DNA of 64,000 nt from NCBI RefSeq assembly GCF_009708175.1, contig NZ_WMBB01000019.1:40071-104070 (forward strand), written 5' to 3'. The translations under genes and the position numbers were made by a program. Positions 35,125 through 43,748 of this stretch are shown here, piece after piece; the first letter of the stretch is position 1; every line of letters starts with the position of its first letter. This DNA comes from Nocardia aurantiaca. GTDB lineage: Bacteria > Actinomycetota > Actinomycetes > Mycobacteriales > Mycobacteriaceae. The notes under the pieces are model-generated. The model ran no database searches and was not told where the DNA came from. It saw only the letters and a program-made list of their open reading frames with translations.

Positions 35125-35549
35125 CGGCTCAACGACTCTCGCAGTTCGGTGATGAGCGCCGGGGTGAGCAGCGCGCCGGCGCGGTCGGCCAGCACCGCCA
35201 TCTGATAGCCGACCAGGCTCACATCGGCCTCGTGGTCGGCGATCACGCCGATGCAGCTGCCATTGCTCATGGCCGAGACCAACAGGAACCCGCGGCCCAT
35301 CTCGATCATGATAAGCCGTAGGCCGTCGAAATCGTAACTGCGCGAAGCGCTCCGGCCCAGGCTGGTCAGTCCGGACACGATGGCGGCGAGCCGGTCGGCC
35401 GCGGTCCGGTCCAGACCCTGGGACATGGCCATGAGCAGTCCGTCGGAGGACACCGCCACCGCGTCGCGCACCCCGTCGGTGGTGCGCACGAAGTCGGCCA
35501 GCAGCCAGTTGAAGGTGTGCGGATCGGTATCGGTGTAGTGGGTGGTCAC
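35121..35549 (-). CDS. cvnB: Roadblock/LC7-domain protein CvnB
   Basis: A 142-aa roadblock/LC7 protein (FNWLLADFVRTTDGVRDAVAVSSDGLLMA; VSAMSNGSCIGVIAD). Roadblock proteins regulate partner GTPases, here CvnD. The GTG start is 11 bases after the cvnA stop; the stop overlaps cvnC (ATGA). Confidence 0.9.
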   Translation of the reverse strand: MTTHYTDTDPHTFNWLLADFVRTTDGVRDAVAVSSDGLLMAMSQGLDRTAADRLAAIVSGLTSLGRSASRSYDFDGLRLIMIEMGRGFLLVSAMSNGSCIGVIADHEADVSLVGYQMAVLADRAGALLTPALITELRESLSR

Positions 35550-35560
35550 CCGGTGTCCTC

Positions 35561-38275
35561 CTATGCTGTCGATCCGGGCTGCGGCGGTTCGCCGCCCTGC
35601 CCGCGCTGGTGTCCGGACCGGAATCCGGCGAGCATGCTGCGCACCGCCTCGGGTGAGCGTTCGGCGACCGGCGCCGCCGGCGGTGCGCTGGCCGGTCGGT
35701 CGCCACCCGGCGCGGCGCCCGAGTTCTCGCGAGTCTTCCTGTTGCGCTTGACGAGACCGTTTCGCGTACGTTGCACCCCCGGGTCGGCTGCCGAAACCTC
35801 GGTCGCCGCGGCCGGCGAGGTCGCCTTCGCCGCACCCGTCGCCGACCCCTCCGGCTCGGCGGCCGCCGGGCGCGCCGAGGTCGGCCGGATGGCGAACGAA
35901 CCGGTGGCGGGTCCGCCGAAGAGGCGCTCGGCCGCGGTGGCGTGCGGCGCCTCGCTCAGCGCGTGCGGCGGGACCAGCTCGATCGTCTTCGATACTGCGG
36001 AATCCTTTGCGCCGTTGCTGGATTCGGGGACGGAATCGGATTCGGGATCGGCGTCGGTCCGTTGCTCGGCGTCGGATTGTTGCTTGGCGCCGAACCCGGG
36101 CTCGATGCCGCGTTCGGACTCGGCATCGGATTCGACCACGGTGGTGGATGCCGGCTCGGGCACGGTGGCGGACTCGGTCGCGGTGGCAGGGGCAGCCCTG
36201 CGCGGGCGTTCCGTGCCGTTGGACACGGCCGGGTTCTTGGAGCTGTGGCGGCCCGGCTTCGGGTCCGGCATGGTGTCCACGACCGTGGGAAGCTGAGCTC
36301 CCGCAGCGTGTTTCGAATCTTCGGGCGGCGCGGGCAGATCGGTCTCGGGATCGCCCAGCAGTTCGCTGGGCAGCACGAGTCGCGCCACCACACCGCTGGT
36401 GGGCGAGACAGTCAGCTCGACCTCGATGCCGAGCCGCCGGGCCAGCCGGCCGACGACGTAATGGCCGAGGAAGCGGGTGGGCGCCACCAGGAAGTCGGCC
36501 TCCCCGCGCAGCCGGGCATTGGCGGTGGCGAGCTGATCGGGCGGCATGCCGACGCCGTGGTCGACGACCGCGACCATGTACCGCGAGCCGAACCGCCGCC
36601 CGTAGATCTCGACCTCCAGATCGGGCGGGGAGAAGGAGAGCCCGTTCTCGATGAGTTCGGCCAGCATGTGCGCGACCTCGCTGACGTGCGCGCCCGCGAC
36701 GGCGATGTCGTCGACCCGGCGCAGCACCACCCGCCGGTAGTCGTCGACCTCGGACAGCCCGGCCCGGATGACATCGGTCAGCGGAATGGGTTTGGACCAG
36801 CGCCGCGGGCTCGACTCGCCGACCAGCACCAGCAGGCTCTCGGCATTGCGCCGCATGCGGGTGGCCAGATGGTCGAGCTCGAAGAGATTGGACAGCGCGC
36901 TGGGATCGAGTTCCTCGCGCTCGAAGTCGCTGATCAGACCGAGCTGGCGGCGCACCAGGTTCTGATTGCGCCGGGCGAGGTTGGCCATCGATTCGGTGGT
37001 GTTGCGACGCAATCGCGCCTGCGCGGAGGCAAGTTCGTAGGCGGTGGTCTGCACCCGGTCCAGCGCGGCGGCCACGGAGACGATCTCCGCGCCGGCGGCC
37101 TCGTCGGCCCGCACCGGTTCCGGCGGATCCGGGTCCGCGCTCTCGGAGTTCTGCCAGGCCGCGATGAGCTGCGGCAGCCGCTCGCCCGCGACGTGGTCGG
37201 CCTCCCGCGCCAGCGCCGCCAGCGGTCGCACGATGGCCCGTGCGCTGGCCACCATCAGGGCGGCCTCGGCGGCGATGGCGAGCAGGGCGGCGAGCACGTA
37301 CAGCGACAGCCGCAGCGCGGCGTCGCGGCGCAGTTCGCTTGCCCGCGCGGTGATCTCGCTGCCCACGCTACGCTGCACCGAGCGCTCGCCGTCGACGACG
37401 GAGCTCATCTCACGCCACCAGTCGGCCGGGTTCACCGCTTCGGTGAGCGGCCCGCGCATCGAGGCGATGGCCACGGCCTCCGCGTCACCGACGCGCACCG
37501 ACTCGTCGGTGTGCGTGGCGGTGGAGAGCTTGGCGCGCTGGGCGGGCGTGGCGTCGCGTTCGAAGGCGGTGATCGAAGCCTGCTTGGCGGCGCGGATGTC
37601 GAGGAACTTCACGTACTCGCCGGGCGCGAAGTCGCCCGCGGCGAAGACACCGTTGAGGAAGCCGCGTTCCTGGCCGGTGAACTCCTTGACGTCGCCGAGC
37701 GCGTAGAGGGTTTGCAGCCCCCGCCACAGTTGCGGGTCCTGCGCGTGGTCGAGGGCGGGCCGCGCCTGGTTCAGCGCGGCGATCGCGGTGGTGTAGAAGG
37801 TGAACGAGGCGGATCGGTCGGCACGCCCGCTGTCCACGTCGGCGCGGTTGGCGGTCACCCCGGAGAACTGGTTGAGCGCGGTGCGCACCAGATCCGCTCC
37901 CGGAGGCTGCTGGCCCAGCGTCGAATTCAGTTCCTGCAACGCGCTGTCGGTGGCCAGCCGCTGATTTCCGAGCGCGGGCCGCGAGGCGGTGTCGCCGCCG
38001 AGCAGGCCGTTGGTGAGGCCGCGCTCGCGCTGCACCTCATGGACCAGGTCCTGGACCGCCAACGCGAGATGAACCGCCCGATCGGTGTCCCCGGTGTCCC
38101 GGTAGTCGTTCACCTCGCGGGCGACGATCACCGTCAGCAGGGCCAGCACCAGGGTCACGGACACGATGAGAATGCGGCGCAGGCGCGCCCGGATGGTGCG
38201 AGGTCGTATCAAATCCGTTGGCGGCGCGAACTTTACGTTGCTCGAGGGCAACAGTATCGCCGGACGCACCTTCAC
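35561..38275 (-). CDS. cvnA: Conservon sensor histidine-kinase-like protein CvnA with NIT domain
   Basis: A 904-aa membrane protein. Domains in order: TM1 (about 35-55), an extracytoplasmic NIT (nitrate/nitrite-sensing-like) domain with VHEVQRERGLTNGLLGG, TM2 (about 320-345), a HAMP-like linker, a coiled region, and a histidine-kinase-type ATPase (about 510-650) with N-box ELIENGLSFSPP and VVDHGVGMPPDQL. A long Pro/Ala/Ser-rich disordered tail ends the protein. It is the input of the conservon. A GTG start at 38275 is used. The MtrA-like motif is 30-50 bases upstream. Confidence 0.88.
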   Translation of the reverse strand: MKVRPAILLPSSNVKFAPPTDLIRPRTIRARLRRILIVSVTLVLALLTVIVAREVNDYRDTGDTDRAVHLALAVQDLVHEVQRERGLTNGLLGGDTASRPALGNQRLATDSALQELNSTLGQQPPGADLVRTALNQFSGVTANRADVDSGRADRSASFTFYTTAIAALNQARPALDHAQDPQLWRGLQTLYALGDVKEFTGQERGFLNGVFAAGDFAPGEYVKFLDIRAAKQASITAFERDATPAQRAKLSTATHTDESVRVGDAEAVAIASMRGPLTEAVNPADWWREMSSVVDGERSVQRSVGSEITARASELRRDAALRLSLYVLAALLAIAAEAALMVASARAIVRPLAALAREADHVAGERLPQLIAAWQNSESADPDPPEPVRADEAAGAEIVSVAAALDRVQTTAYELASAQARLRRNTTESMANLARRNQNLVRRQLGLISDFEREELDPSALSNLFELDHLATRMRRNAESLLVLVGESSPRRWSKPIPLTDVIRAGLSEVDDYRRVVLRRVDDIAVAGAHVSEVAHMLAELIENGLSFSPPDLEVEIYGRRFGSRYMVAVVDHGVGMPPDQLATANARLRGEADFLVAPTRFLGHYVVGRLARRLGIEVELTVSPTSGVVARLVLPSELLGDPETDLPAPPEDSKHAAGAQLPTVVDTMPDPKPGRHSSKNPAVSNGTERPRRAAPATATESATVPEPASTTVVESDAESERGIEPGFGAKQQSDAEQRTDADPESDSVPESSNGAKDSAVSKTIELVPPHALSEAPHATAAERLFGGPATGSFAIRPTSARPAAAEPEGSATGAAKATSPAAATEVSAADPGVQRTRNGLVKRNRKTRENSGAAPGGDRPASAPPAAPVAERSPEAVRSMLAGFRSGHQRGQGGEPPQPGSTA

Positions 38276-38303
38276 TCAGTCTCCCGTAATCAGCTTTTTG
38301 CGC

Positions 38304-38326
38304 ACAGCATTACAAATCTGGTCACA
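38304..38326. promoter_or_regulatory. Shared motif, copy B (cvnA promoter)
   Basis: ACAGCATTACAA, four bases, GGTCACA. Same halves as copy A at 33452. It is close enough to cvnA to overlap its promoter, and could also serve the divergent DUF4389 gene. Confidence 0.45.
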
Positions 38327-38446
38327 ATGTGTGAGAAGCAGATGTGATCTTCGCGTCGCGGGGGAAACAATGGGGTGAACAACGGCTCACCGCTGTTCGT
38401 CCGGCGGCCGCAAGATCACCGCCGGTGTTCGAGAGGAGTGAGGGCC

Positions 38447-39085
38447 ATGCCCAGTCCTGTTTATCCGGTGCGCGTGCGGGGAGACCTCGACCCGGGGTTG
38501 TCACGCTGGATGTGGATCGTCAAGTGGATACTTGCCATTCCACACTATGTTGTGCTGATCTTCCTGAGCATCGCGTATCTCGTGGTCAGCGTCATCGCCT
38601 TCTTCGCCATCCTCATCACCGGCTCGTATCCACGAGCGCTCTTCGATTTCAATGTCGGAGTGCTGCGTTGGAGCTGGCGGGTCCGTTTCTACGCGCTCTC
38701 GCCACTGGGCACCGATCGCTACCCGCCGTTCAGCCTGCAATCCGATCCGAACTACCCCGCGGATCTGGAAGTCGACTATCCCGAACAACTGAATCGCTGG
38801 ATGGTCCTGATCAAATGGTGGCTGCTCGCGATTCCGCAGTATCTGATCGTCGTCGCGTTCATGGGCGGCGGCCGCAACCAGGTGTCGCTGCTGCCGATCC
38901 TGATGATCATCGCCGCCATCGGCCTGCTCTTCACCGGCGCGTATCCGCGGGGGCTGTACGACTTCGCCATGGGCGTCAATCGCTGGACGCTGCGGGTGCG
39001 CGCCTACGCCTCCCTGATGACCGATGACTACCCGCCGTTCCGGCTCGATCAGGGCGCGAGGGAGCCCGACGCCGCGGCCTCGTAG
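38447..39085 (+). CDS. Membrane protein with two DUF4389 repeats
   Basis: A 212-aa membrane protein built of two similar halves, each with a hydrophobic region, SYPR or AYPRGLYDF, and a DRYPPF or DDYPPF loop: FAILITGSYPRALFDFNVGVLRW in the first half, GLLFTGAYPRGLYDFAMGVNRW in the second. Function unknown. The ATG at 38447 has GAGGAGTGAGG upstream. Its last 37 bases overlap the end of the convergent ABC ATPase gene. Confidence 0.85.
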   Translation: MPSPVYPVRVRGDLDPGLSRWMWIVKWILAIPHYVVLIFLSIAYLVVSVIAFFAILITGSYPRALFDFNVGVLRWSWRVRFYALSPLGTDRYPPFSLQSDPNYPADLEVDYPEQLNRWMVLIKWWLLAIPQYLIVVAFMGGGRNQVSLLPILMIIAAIGLLFTGAYPRGLYDFAMGVNRWTLRVRAYASLMTDDYPPFRLDQGAREPDAAAS

Positions 39086-40038
39086 AGGCGCCGCACCACG
39101 TCCTCGATATCGGGTTCCTCGATGGAAAGGTCGCGGACCTCCGCGCGCGCCGATACGGCCGTGAGCAACTGTGCGGCAGTGGTGATCTCGGTATCGAAGG
39201 CCAGCCGCTGCCGCATGCCCGCGCCCTGACTGTCGAGTAGCTTGGCGCCGGGCAGATCCGCTAGATCGGCGGTGGGTTCGGCGAGGTCCACGGTCAGCAC
39301 CCGCTGCGCGCCGACGGTCGCGCCGAGTCCGGTCAGCGAGCCGTCGTAGACCAGCCGTCCGTGGTCCACCACCAGCACCCGCTCGCACAGCCGCTCGATA
39401 TCGCCCATGTCATGGGTGGTGAGCAGCAGGGTGGTGCCGCGCTGGGTGCGCTCATAGCGCAGGAACTCGCGTAATCGCTGTTTGGACAACACATCCAGGC
39501 CGATGGTCGGTTCGTCGAGAATGATCAGCTCCGGTGAATGCAGCAGCGCCGCCGCGACTTCCGCGCGCATGCGCTGGCCCAGCGAAAGCTGCCGCACCGG
39601 GGTGTCGAGGGTGCCGCCCATCTCCAGCTGGTCGATGAGCTCGGTGGTGCGAATGCGCGCGGCGGCCGGGGCGAGCCGGTGGATGGCGGCCAGGATCGAG
39701 AACGATTCGCGCAGTGGCAGATCCCACCACAGCTGCGAGCGCTGCCCGAACACCACCCCAATCCGGCCGGCCAGTTCGCGGCGCTGCCGCACCGGGTCCA
39801 GCCCGCAGGTGAGCAACTGTCCGGCGGACGGCACCAGGATGCCGGTGACCATCTTGATGGTGGTGGACTTGCCCGCCCCGTTCGCGCCGATGTAGCCGAC
39901 GGCCGCGCCGGGCTCGATACGGAAGCTCATCCCGTCGACCGCGGTGAGCGTTTCCCGCCTGCGCCGCCAGCGGCCCTCCTTCTTGCTCAGCACGAAAGTC
40001 CTTGTCAGGTCCTCGATATCGATGATGGCACCGCTCAC
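39049..40038 (-). CDS. ABC transporter ATP-binding protein
   Basis: A 329-aa ABC ATPase of the ABC-2/exporter (DrrA/NatA-like) class: Walker A GANGAGKST, signature LSLGQRMR, Walker B ELIILDEPTIGLD and H-loop TTHD. A C-terminal domain of about 90 residues follows. It partners with the two DUF990-type permeases encoded just upstream. The GTG start overlaps the stop of the upstream permease gene (GTGA), so the three genes are coupled. Confidence 0.9.
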   Translation of the reverse strand: MSGAIIDIEDLTRTFVLSKKEGRWRRRRETLTAVDGMSFRIEPGAAVGYIGANGAGKSTTIKMVTGILVPSAGQLLTCGLDPVRQRRELAGRIGVVFGQRSQLWWDLPLRESFSILAAIHRLAPAAARIRTTELIDQLEMGGTLDTPVRQLSLGQRMRAEVAAALLHSPELIILDEPTIGLDVLSKQRLREFLRYERTQRGTTLLLTTHDMGDIERLCERVLVVDHGRLVYDGSLTGLGATVGAQRVLTVDLAEPTADLADLPGAKLLDSQGAGMRQRLAFDTEITTAAQLLTAVSARAEVRDLSIEEPDIEDVVRRLYEAAASGSLAP

Positions 40039-40850
40039 CCGCCGCCTCCTTGATAGTGCCTGGTCCCGAGTCGCCACAGGAACAACGCGGCCGCCCACAC
40101 CCACGCCGCCGCCACCGGCGCCGCCCAGGCCAGCCAGTTCGGCAGCAGGGCGGGACCCGGCAGCCCGAGCAGCGCGATGGCGGGCAGATACGAGGTGAAG
40201 GCGACCGGAACGAGAAATCCGAAAACGAGTTTCATCGGTGTGGGAAACACCGAGGTCGGTTGCATGGACGCGTAGGAGCCGCCGTAGGTGAAGGAATTGG
40301 TCAGCTCCGCGCCGTCGATGAGGAAGAACTGCGCTCCGGCCGCGCAGATGAAAAGCCCGGCGAAGATGGCGATTCCGGAGAGCATGGTAACGGTGAACAA
40401 TATGAGATGCACCGGGGTCCACTGGATATCGTTGCGCGCCACGCCGAAGCAGAGCACGGTGACGGCCACCGCGATGCGCGCCACCCGCCGCAGTTGGATG
40501 TCGCTCGTCATGAGCTGCAACAGCAATGGTTGCGGCCGCAGGTAGAAGGCGTCCAGTTTGCCCATCCGGATATACGTGGGCAGCGTGTCGGCATGTCCGA
40601 CAGCCATGTCGGCGATGGCGAAACAGGTATTGCTCATGCCGAACAGCAGCAGCATGGCCTCGAGGTCGAGCCCGCCCAGGCGCGGCACATTGTGGAAGAT
40701 CACCCACATTTCGGCGAATTCCACCAGCCCGATCAGGAAGGCGCTCAGCACATCCGCGGCGAAGGACAGCGGATAGGCGCGTTGCGCGCGCAGTCGCGAG
40801 CCCAGCACGGCGCGATAGGGCCGCAACCGCGAGGGACGTGCTTCATCCAC
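40035..40850 (-). CDS. ABC-2 type (DUF990) permease, second subunit
   Basis: A 271-aa permease with about six membrane segments, of the PF06182 (DUF990) group (FAEMWVIFHNVPRLGGLDL; IAIFAGLFICAAGAQFFLIDGAELTNSFTYGG). Start GTG 40850 overlaps the end of the first permease gene by 8 bases. Confidence 0.85.
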   Translation of the reverse strand: MDEARPSRLRPYRAVLGSRLRAQRAYPLSFAADVLSAFLIGLVEFAEMWVIFHNVPRLGGLDLEAMLLLFGMSNTCFAIADMAVGHADTLPTYIRMGKLDAFYLRPQPLLLQLMTSDIQLRRVARIAVAVTVLCFGVARNDIQWTPVHLILFTVTMLSGIAIFAGLFICAAGAQFFLIDGAELTNSFTYGGSYASMQPTSVFPTPMKLVFGFLVPVAFTSYLPAIALLGLPGPALLPNWLAWAAPVAAAWVWAAALFLWRLGTRHYQGGGG

Positions 40851-41646
40851 CCTGCACCTCCAGTTTGCGGCGCCCGGCGCGCAACAGCAACTGCCCGCCA
40901 CCCACCAGGACGACCAACCAGAAGCATTGCACGACAACGAGTTCCAGCGCAGCCATCCCGGTGGTGCGACCGGACAGCACATCGATGGGACACTGCAGCA
41001 TGGAGGGGAACGGGGTGGCGTAGGCAATGGCGCGCAACCACTGTGGGAACAGGTGCACCGGCGCGAACAGTCCGGCCAGGAAGGTCCCGAGGATCATGTG
41101 CAGCGCCCGCAGCCCGCGCGTCTCGATGAGCCAGAATCCGGCCAGGCTGACCGCGAACATGGACAGGAACGACAGCGTCATGGCCAGCAGCAGGCTGATC
41201 GCGCCCAGCGCATACGGTTCCGGCGTGTTCGGGAAGGCGAGCCCGAAGGTGAGCACGCCGACCAGAATGCTGGGCACGCCGCGTGGCAGCAGTGAGAACG
41301 CCGCCCGCCCCAGATATTCGGCCAGATGGGCGAATTGGATGTCGATGGGCCGCAGGAAGTCGATGGCCACATCGCCGGTGCGGATGCGCTCCACGATGTC
41401 GGGCAGCATCCAGAAGGCGATGGCCCCCAGCAGCCCCTGCGACAACCAGATGTAGGCCCCGATGGTCCCGCGGTCGTAGCCGCCGAACCCGCCGTTCACC
41501 CGGACCGCCGTCATGAGCACGGCCGCCCGCACGAAGCCGAATACGACATTGGTGAACAAACCCGCCAGCATGGCGAGGCGGTAGTGCGATTGCCTGCGAA
41601 ATCCTGCCTTGATCAGCTGCCAGTACACCCCCACGTCGCTGCGCAC
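40843..41646 (-). CDS. ABC-2 type (DUF990) permease, first subunit
   Basis: A 267-aa permease with about six membrane segments (YRLAMLAGLFTNVVFGFVRAAVLM; FLRPIDIQFAHLAEYLGRA). Together with the next permease and the ATPase it forms a heterodimeric-type exporter; the substrate is unknown. Start GTG 41646. Confidence 0.85.
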   Translation of the reverse strand: MRSDVGVYWQLIKAGFRRQSHYRLAMLAGLFTNVVFGFVRAAVLMTAVRVNGGFGGYDRGTIGAYIWLSQGLLGAIAFWMLPDIVERIRTGDVAIDFLRPIDIQFAHLAEYLGRAAFSLLPRGVPSILVGVLTFGLAFPNTPEPYALGAISLLLAMTLSFLSMFAVSLAGFWLIETRGLRALHMILGTFLAGLFAPVHLFPQWLRAIAYATPFPSMLQCPIDVLSGRTTGMAALELVVVQCFWLVVLVGGGQLLLRAGRRKLEVQGG

Positions 41647-41824
41647 AAGAGTTTCACGTTACGGGTGCCGTCGTTATCCCGCAATCGAGTTGCGTGGACC
41701 GGGTTCAAGGGGCCGAGTTATGCTCGATGCCGGTCTGTTGCGGTGTGCGTCACGAGGTGGCGTGAGCGGGGGCATGTCCGTCCGATTCGCCGGAAAACAG
41801 GTGCACGGCTCGGTTCCTGTGATA

Positions 41825-41840
41825 GAAACGTCAACGTTTC
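41825..41840. promoter_or_regulatory. 16-bp palindrome upstream of ectB
   Basis: GAAACGT-CA-ACGTTTC, perfect, 28 bases upstream of the ectB ATG; a repressor bound here would block transcription or initiation. Confidence 0.6.
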
Positions 41841-41867
41841 ACTTATTTGCGACGCTAGGACCTGCCG

Positions 41868-43130
41868 ATGACCATTGCCGAGACGACCGTTTTCGAGGCG
41901 CTCGAATCCAATGTGCGTGGCTACTGCCGTTCCTGGCCCACGGTGTTCGACACCGCCAGCGGCGCCTGGCTCACCGACGAGAACGGCAAGGAGTACCTCG
42001 ACTTCTTCGCCGGCGCCGGCGCGCTCAACTACGGCCACAACAACCCGCTGTTCAAGCAGGCCCTGATCGACTACCTGCTCGGCGACGGCATCACCCACGC
42101 CCTCGACATGTCCACCGTCGCCAAGCGCCGCCTGCTCGAGGCCATGCGCGATCTGGTGTTCATCCCGCGCGGCCTGGACTACAAGGTGCAGTTCCCCGGC
42201 CCGACCGGAGCCAATGCCGTCGAGGCCGCACTCAAGCTGGCGCGCAAGGTGACCGGTCGCACCACGATCCTGAACTTCACCAACGCCTTCCACGGCATGA
42301 CGCTGGGCGCTCTGTCGGTCACCGGCAATGCCGCCAAACGCGCCGGCGCGGGCGTCCCGCTGGTGCACGCCACCCCGATGCCCTACGACGGCTATCTGGA
42401 TGAGCCCGAGGACCTTTCGTGGATGCGCCGCGCGCTCGACGACAGTTCGTCGGGGCTGGACAAGCCGGCCGCCGTCATCGTCGAGACCGTGCAGGGCGAG
42501 GGCGGGGTCAATGTGGCCCGCGCCGAATGGCTGCGCCACCTCGCCGAATTGTGCTCGGCCCGCGGCATTCTGCTCATCGTCGACGACGTGCAGATGGGCT
42601 GCGGACGCACCGGACCGTTCTTCTCCTTCGAGGTCGCGGGCATCACCCCCGACATCGTCACGCTCTCCAAATCCATCGGCGGCTACGGCCTGCCCATGGC
42701 GCTGGTGCTCATGCGCCGGGACCTCGACCAGTGGGCGCCCGGCGAGCACAACGGCACCTTCCGCGGCAACAACGCCGCCTTCGTCACGGCCGAGGTGGCC
42801 TTACGCCATTACTGGTCCGACGACCGCCTGCAGCTCGCCACGCTGGCCAAGGGCGCGCGCGTGCATGACCACCTGGTCGCGCTGACCGAGTCCTTCACCG
42901 GCATCTCGACCCGCGGGCGCGGCCTGGTGCACGGCCTGGTCTTCGAGGACGCCTCGCAGGCCGAGAAGGTCTGCCAGGTCGCCTTCGAGCACGGCCTACT
43001 GGTCGAAACCTCCGGCTCCAGCGACGAAGTCGTGAAGCTGCTCCCACCCCTGACCGTCAGCGATGACGAGATCACCCACGGCCTGGGCATTCTCACCCGC
43101 GCCGTGGAGATCGTCCGCGACGGCCACTAG
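41868..43130 (+). CDS. ectB: Diaminobutyrate-2-oxoglutarate transaminase
   Basis: A 420-aa class-III PLP transaminase. Family marks: YLDFFAGAGALNYGHNNP, FPGPTGANAVEAALKLARK, and the PLP lysine in TLSKSIGGYG. It converts aspartate semialdehyde to 2,4-diaminobutyrate, normally the first step of ectoine synthesis. However, ectA, ectC and ectD are not next to it here; the neighbours are an ABC exporter and ssu genes. It could feed a distant ectoine pathway or another use of diaminobutyrate, such as a siderophore or peptide. Confidence 0.9.
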   Translation: MTIAETTVFEALESNVRGYCRSWPTVFDTASGAWLTDENGKEYLDFFAGAGALNYGHNNPLFKQALIDYLLGDGITHALDMSTVAKRRLLEAMRDLVFIPRGLDYKVQFPGPTGANAVEAALKLARKVTGRTTILNFTNAFHGMTLGALSVTGNAAKRAGAGVPLVHATPMPYDGYLDEPEDLSWMRRALDDSSSGLDKPAAVIVETVQGEGGVNVARAEWLRHLAELCSARGILLIVDDVQMGCGRTGPFFSFEVAGITPDIVTLSKSIGGYGLPMALVLMRRDLDQWAPGEHNGTFRGNNAAFVTAEVALRHYWSDDRLQLATLAKGARVHDHLVALTESFTGISTRGRGLVHGLVFEDASQAEKVCQVAFEHGLLVETSGSSDEVVKLLPPLTVSDDEITHGLGILTRAVEIVRDGH

Positions 43131-43162
43131 ACGTCGGCCACCGCCCACACCGGTGCCGACCC

Positions 43163-43197
43163 GTGCCGGGTTCCCAGCTGCGGAGGGAACCCGGCAC
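43163..43197 (+). terminator. Terminator of ectB
   Basis: GTGCCGGGTTCCC (43163-43175) and GGGAACCCGGCAC (43185-43197), 13-bp perfect arms around 9 bases, then TACCTTTT. It lies 32 bases after the ectB stop. Confidence 0.8.
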
Positions 43198-43748
43198 TAC
43201 CTTTTCGTGAAGCACTTCTCGAACCAGTTCCGCAGGCCCGCATCGTCTTTGAGCGAGTTGCCGGGATAGTCGCGCGTCGACCCGGAAAACGACGACGAGA
43301 CGAAGAGGGTGCCGGCCCACAGCGGTGCAGCAGCTAGCGCAGGCTGTCGCCGTCCACCGGCCGCATGTCGATGTACAGCCGGCCCTCGATATCGCCGTAG
43401 TCGTGGGGCGACGCGCGCCTTCTGCGGCCGGGCCCGCCGCGTGCGATTCAGGCTGGAAATGCCGCCGCTACACGGTGTCCTTGGCCAGGCGTTCGGGCGG
43501 CGCCTCGATGACACGGTGCGGTCCTCGACCATGTCGTTGCCTGATCCACCTGTCCCATGCCCCGCGCGCCCGATCAGCCGCTCGAGCCGATACGGCCCGT
43601 ATCAAGATCGAGGACGAGCGGATGACTGCTCTTGATCGTCCTCGGCTCCTCGTCGCGGATCCACTGTGGCAGTCGAGGGTTCGGGCGAGCCAGAATCACG
43701 CGGATTCCAACCGATGACCGGGGGCCGCCGGAACGGCAGGGTCGAGGC
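43198..43748. other. Region between ectB and ssu with gene relics
   Basis: No intact gene supported. The minus strand reads like the end of a protein (FVSSSFSGSTRDYPGNSLKD, ending CFTKR and a stop at 43197), and in another frame another end (DYGDIEGRLYIDMRPVDGD, stop 43334) that recalls a degraded gene. A 9-bp inverted repeat CGAGGACGA/TCGTCCTCG (43609-43644) lies about 105 bases before ssuC. Confidence 0.4.

Noticed and set aside
40050..41129. Plus-strand frame over the ABC permease genes
   Set aside because: Antisense shadow; permease frames show hydrophobic segments and tight gene overlaps.
43197..43532. Intact minus-strand gene next to ectB
   Set aside because: Only the last 35 codons look protein-like; the rest changes frame, so treated as a relic.
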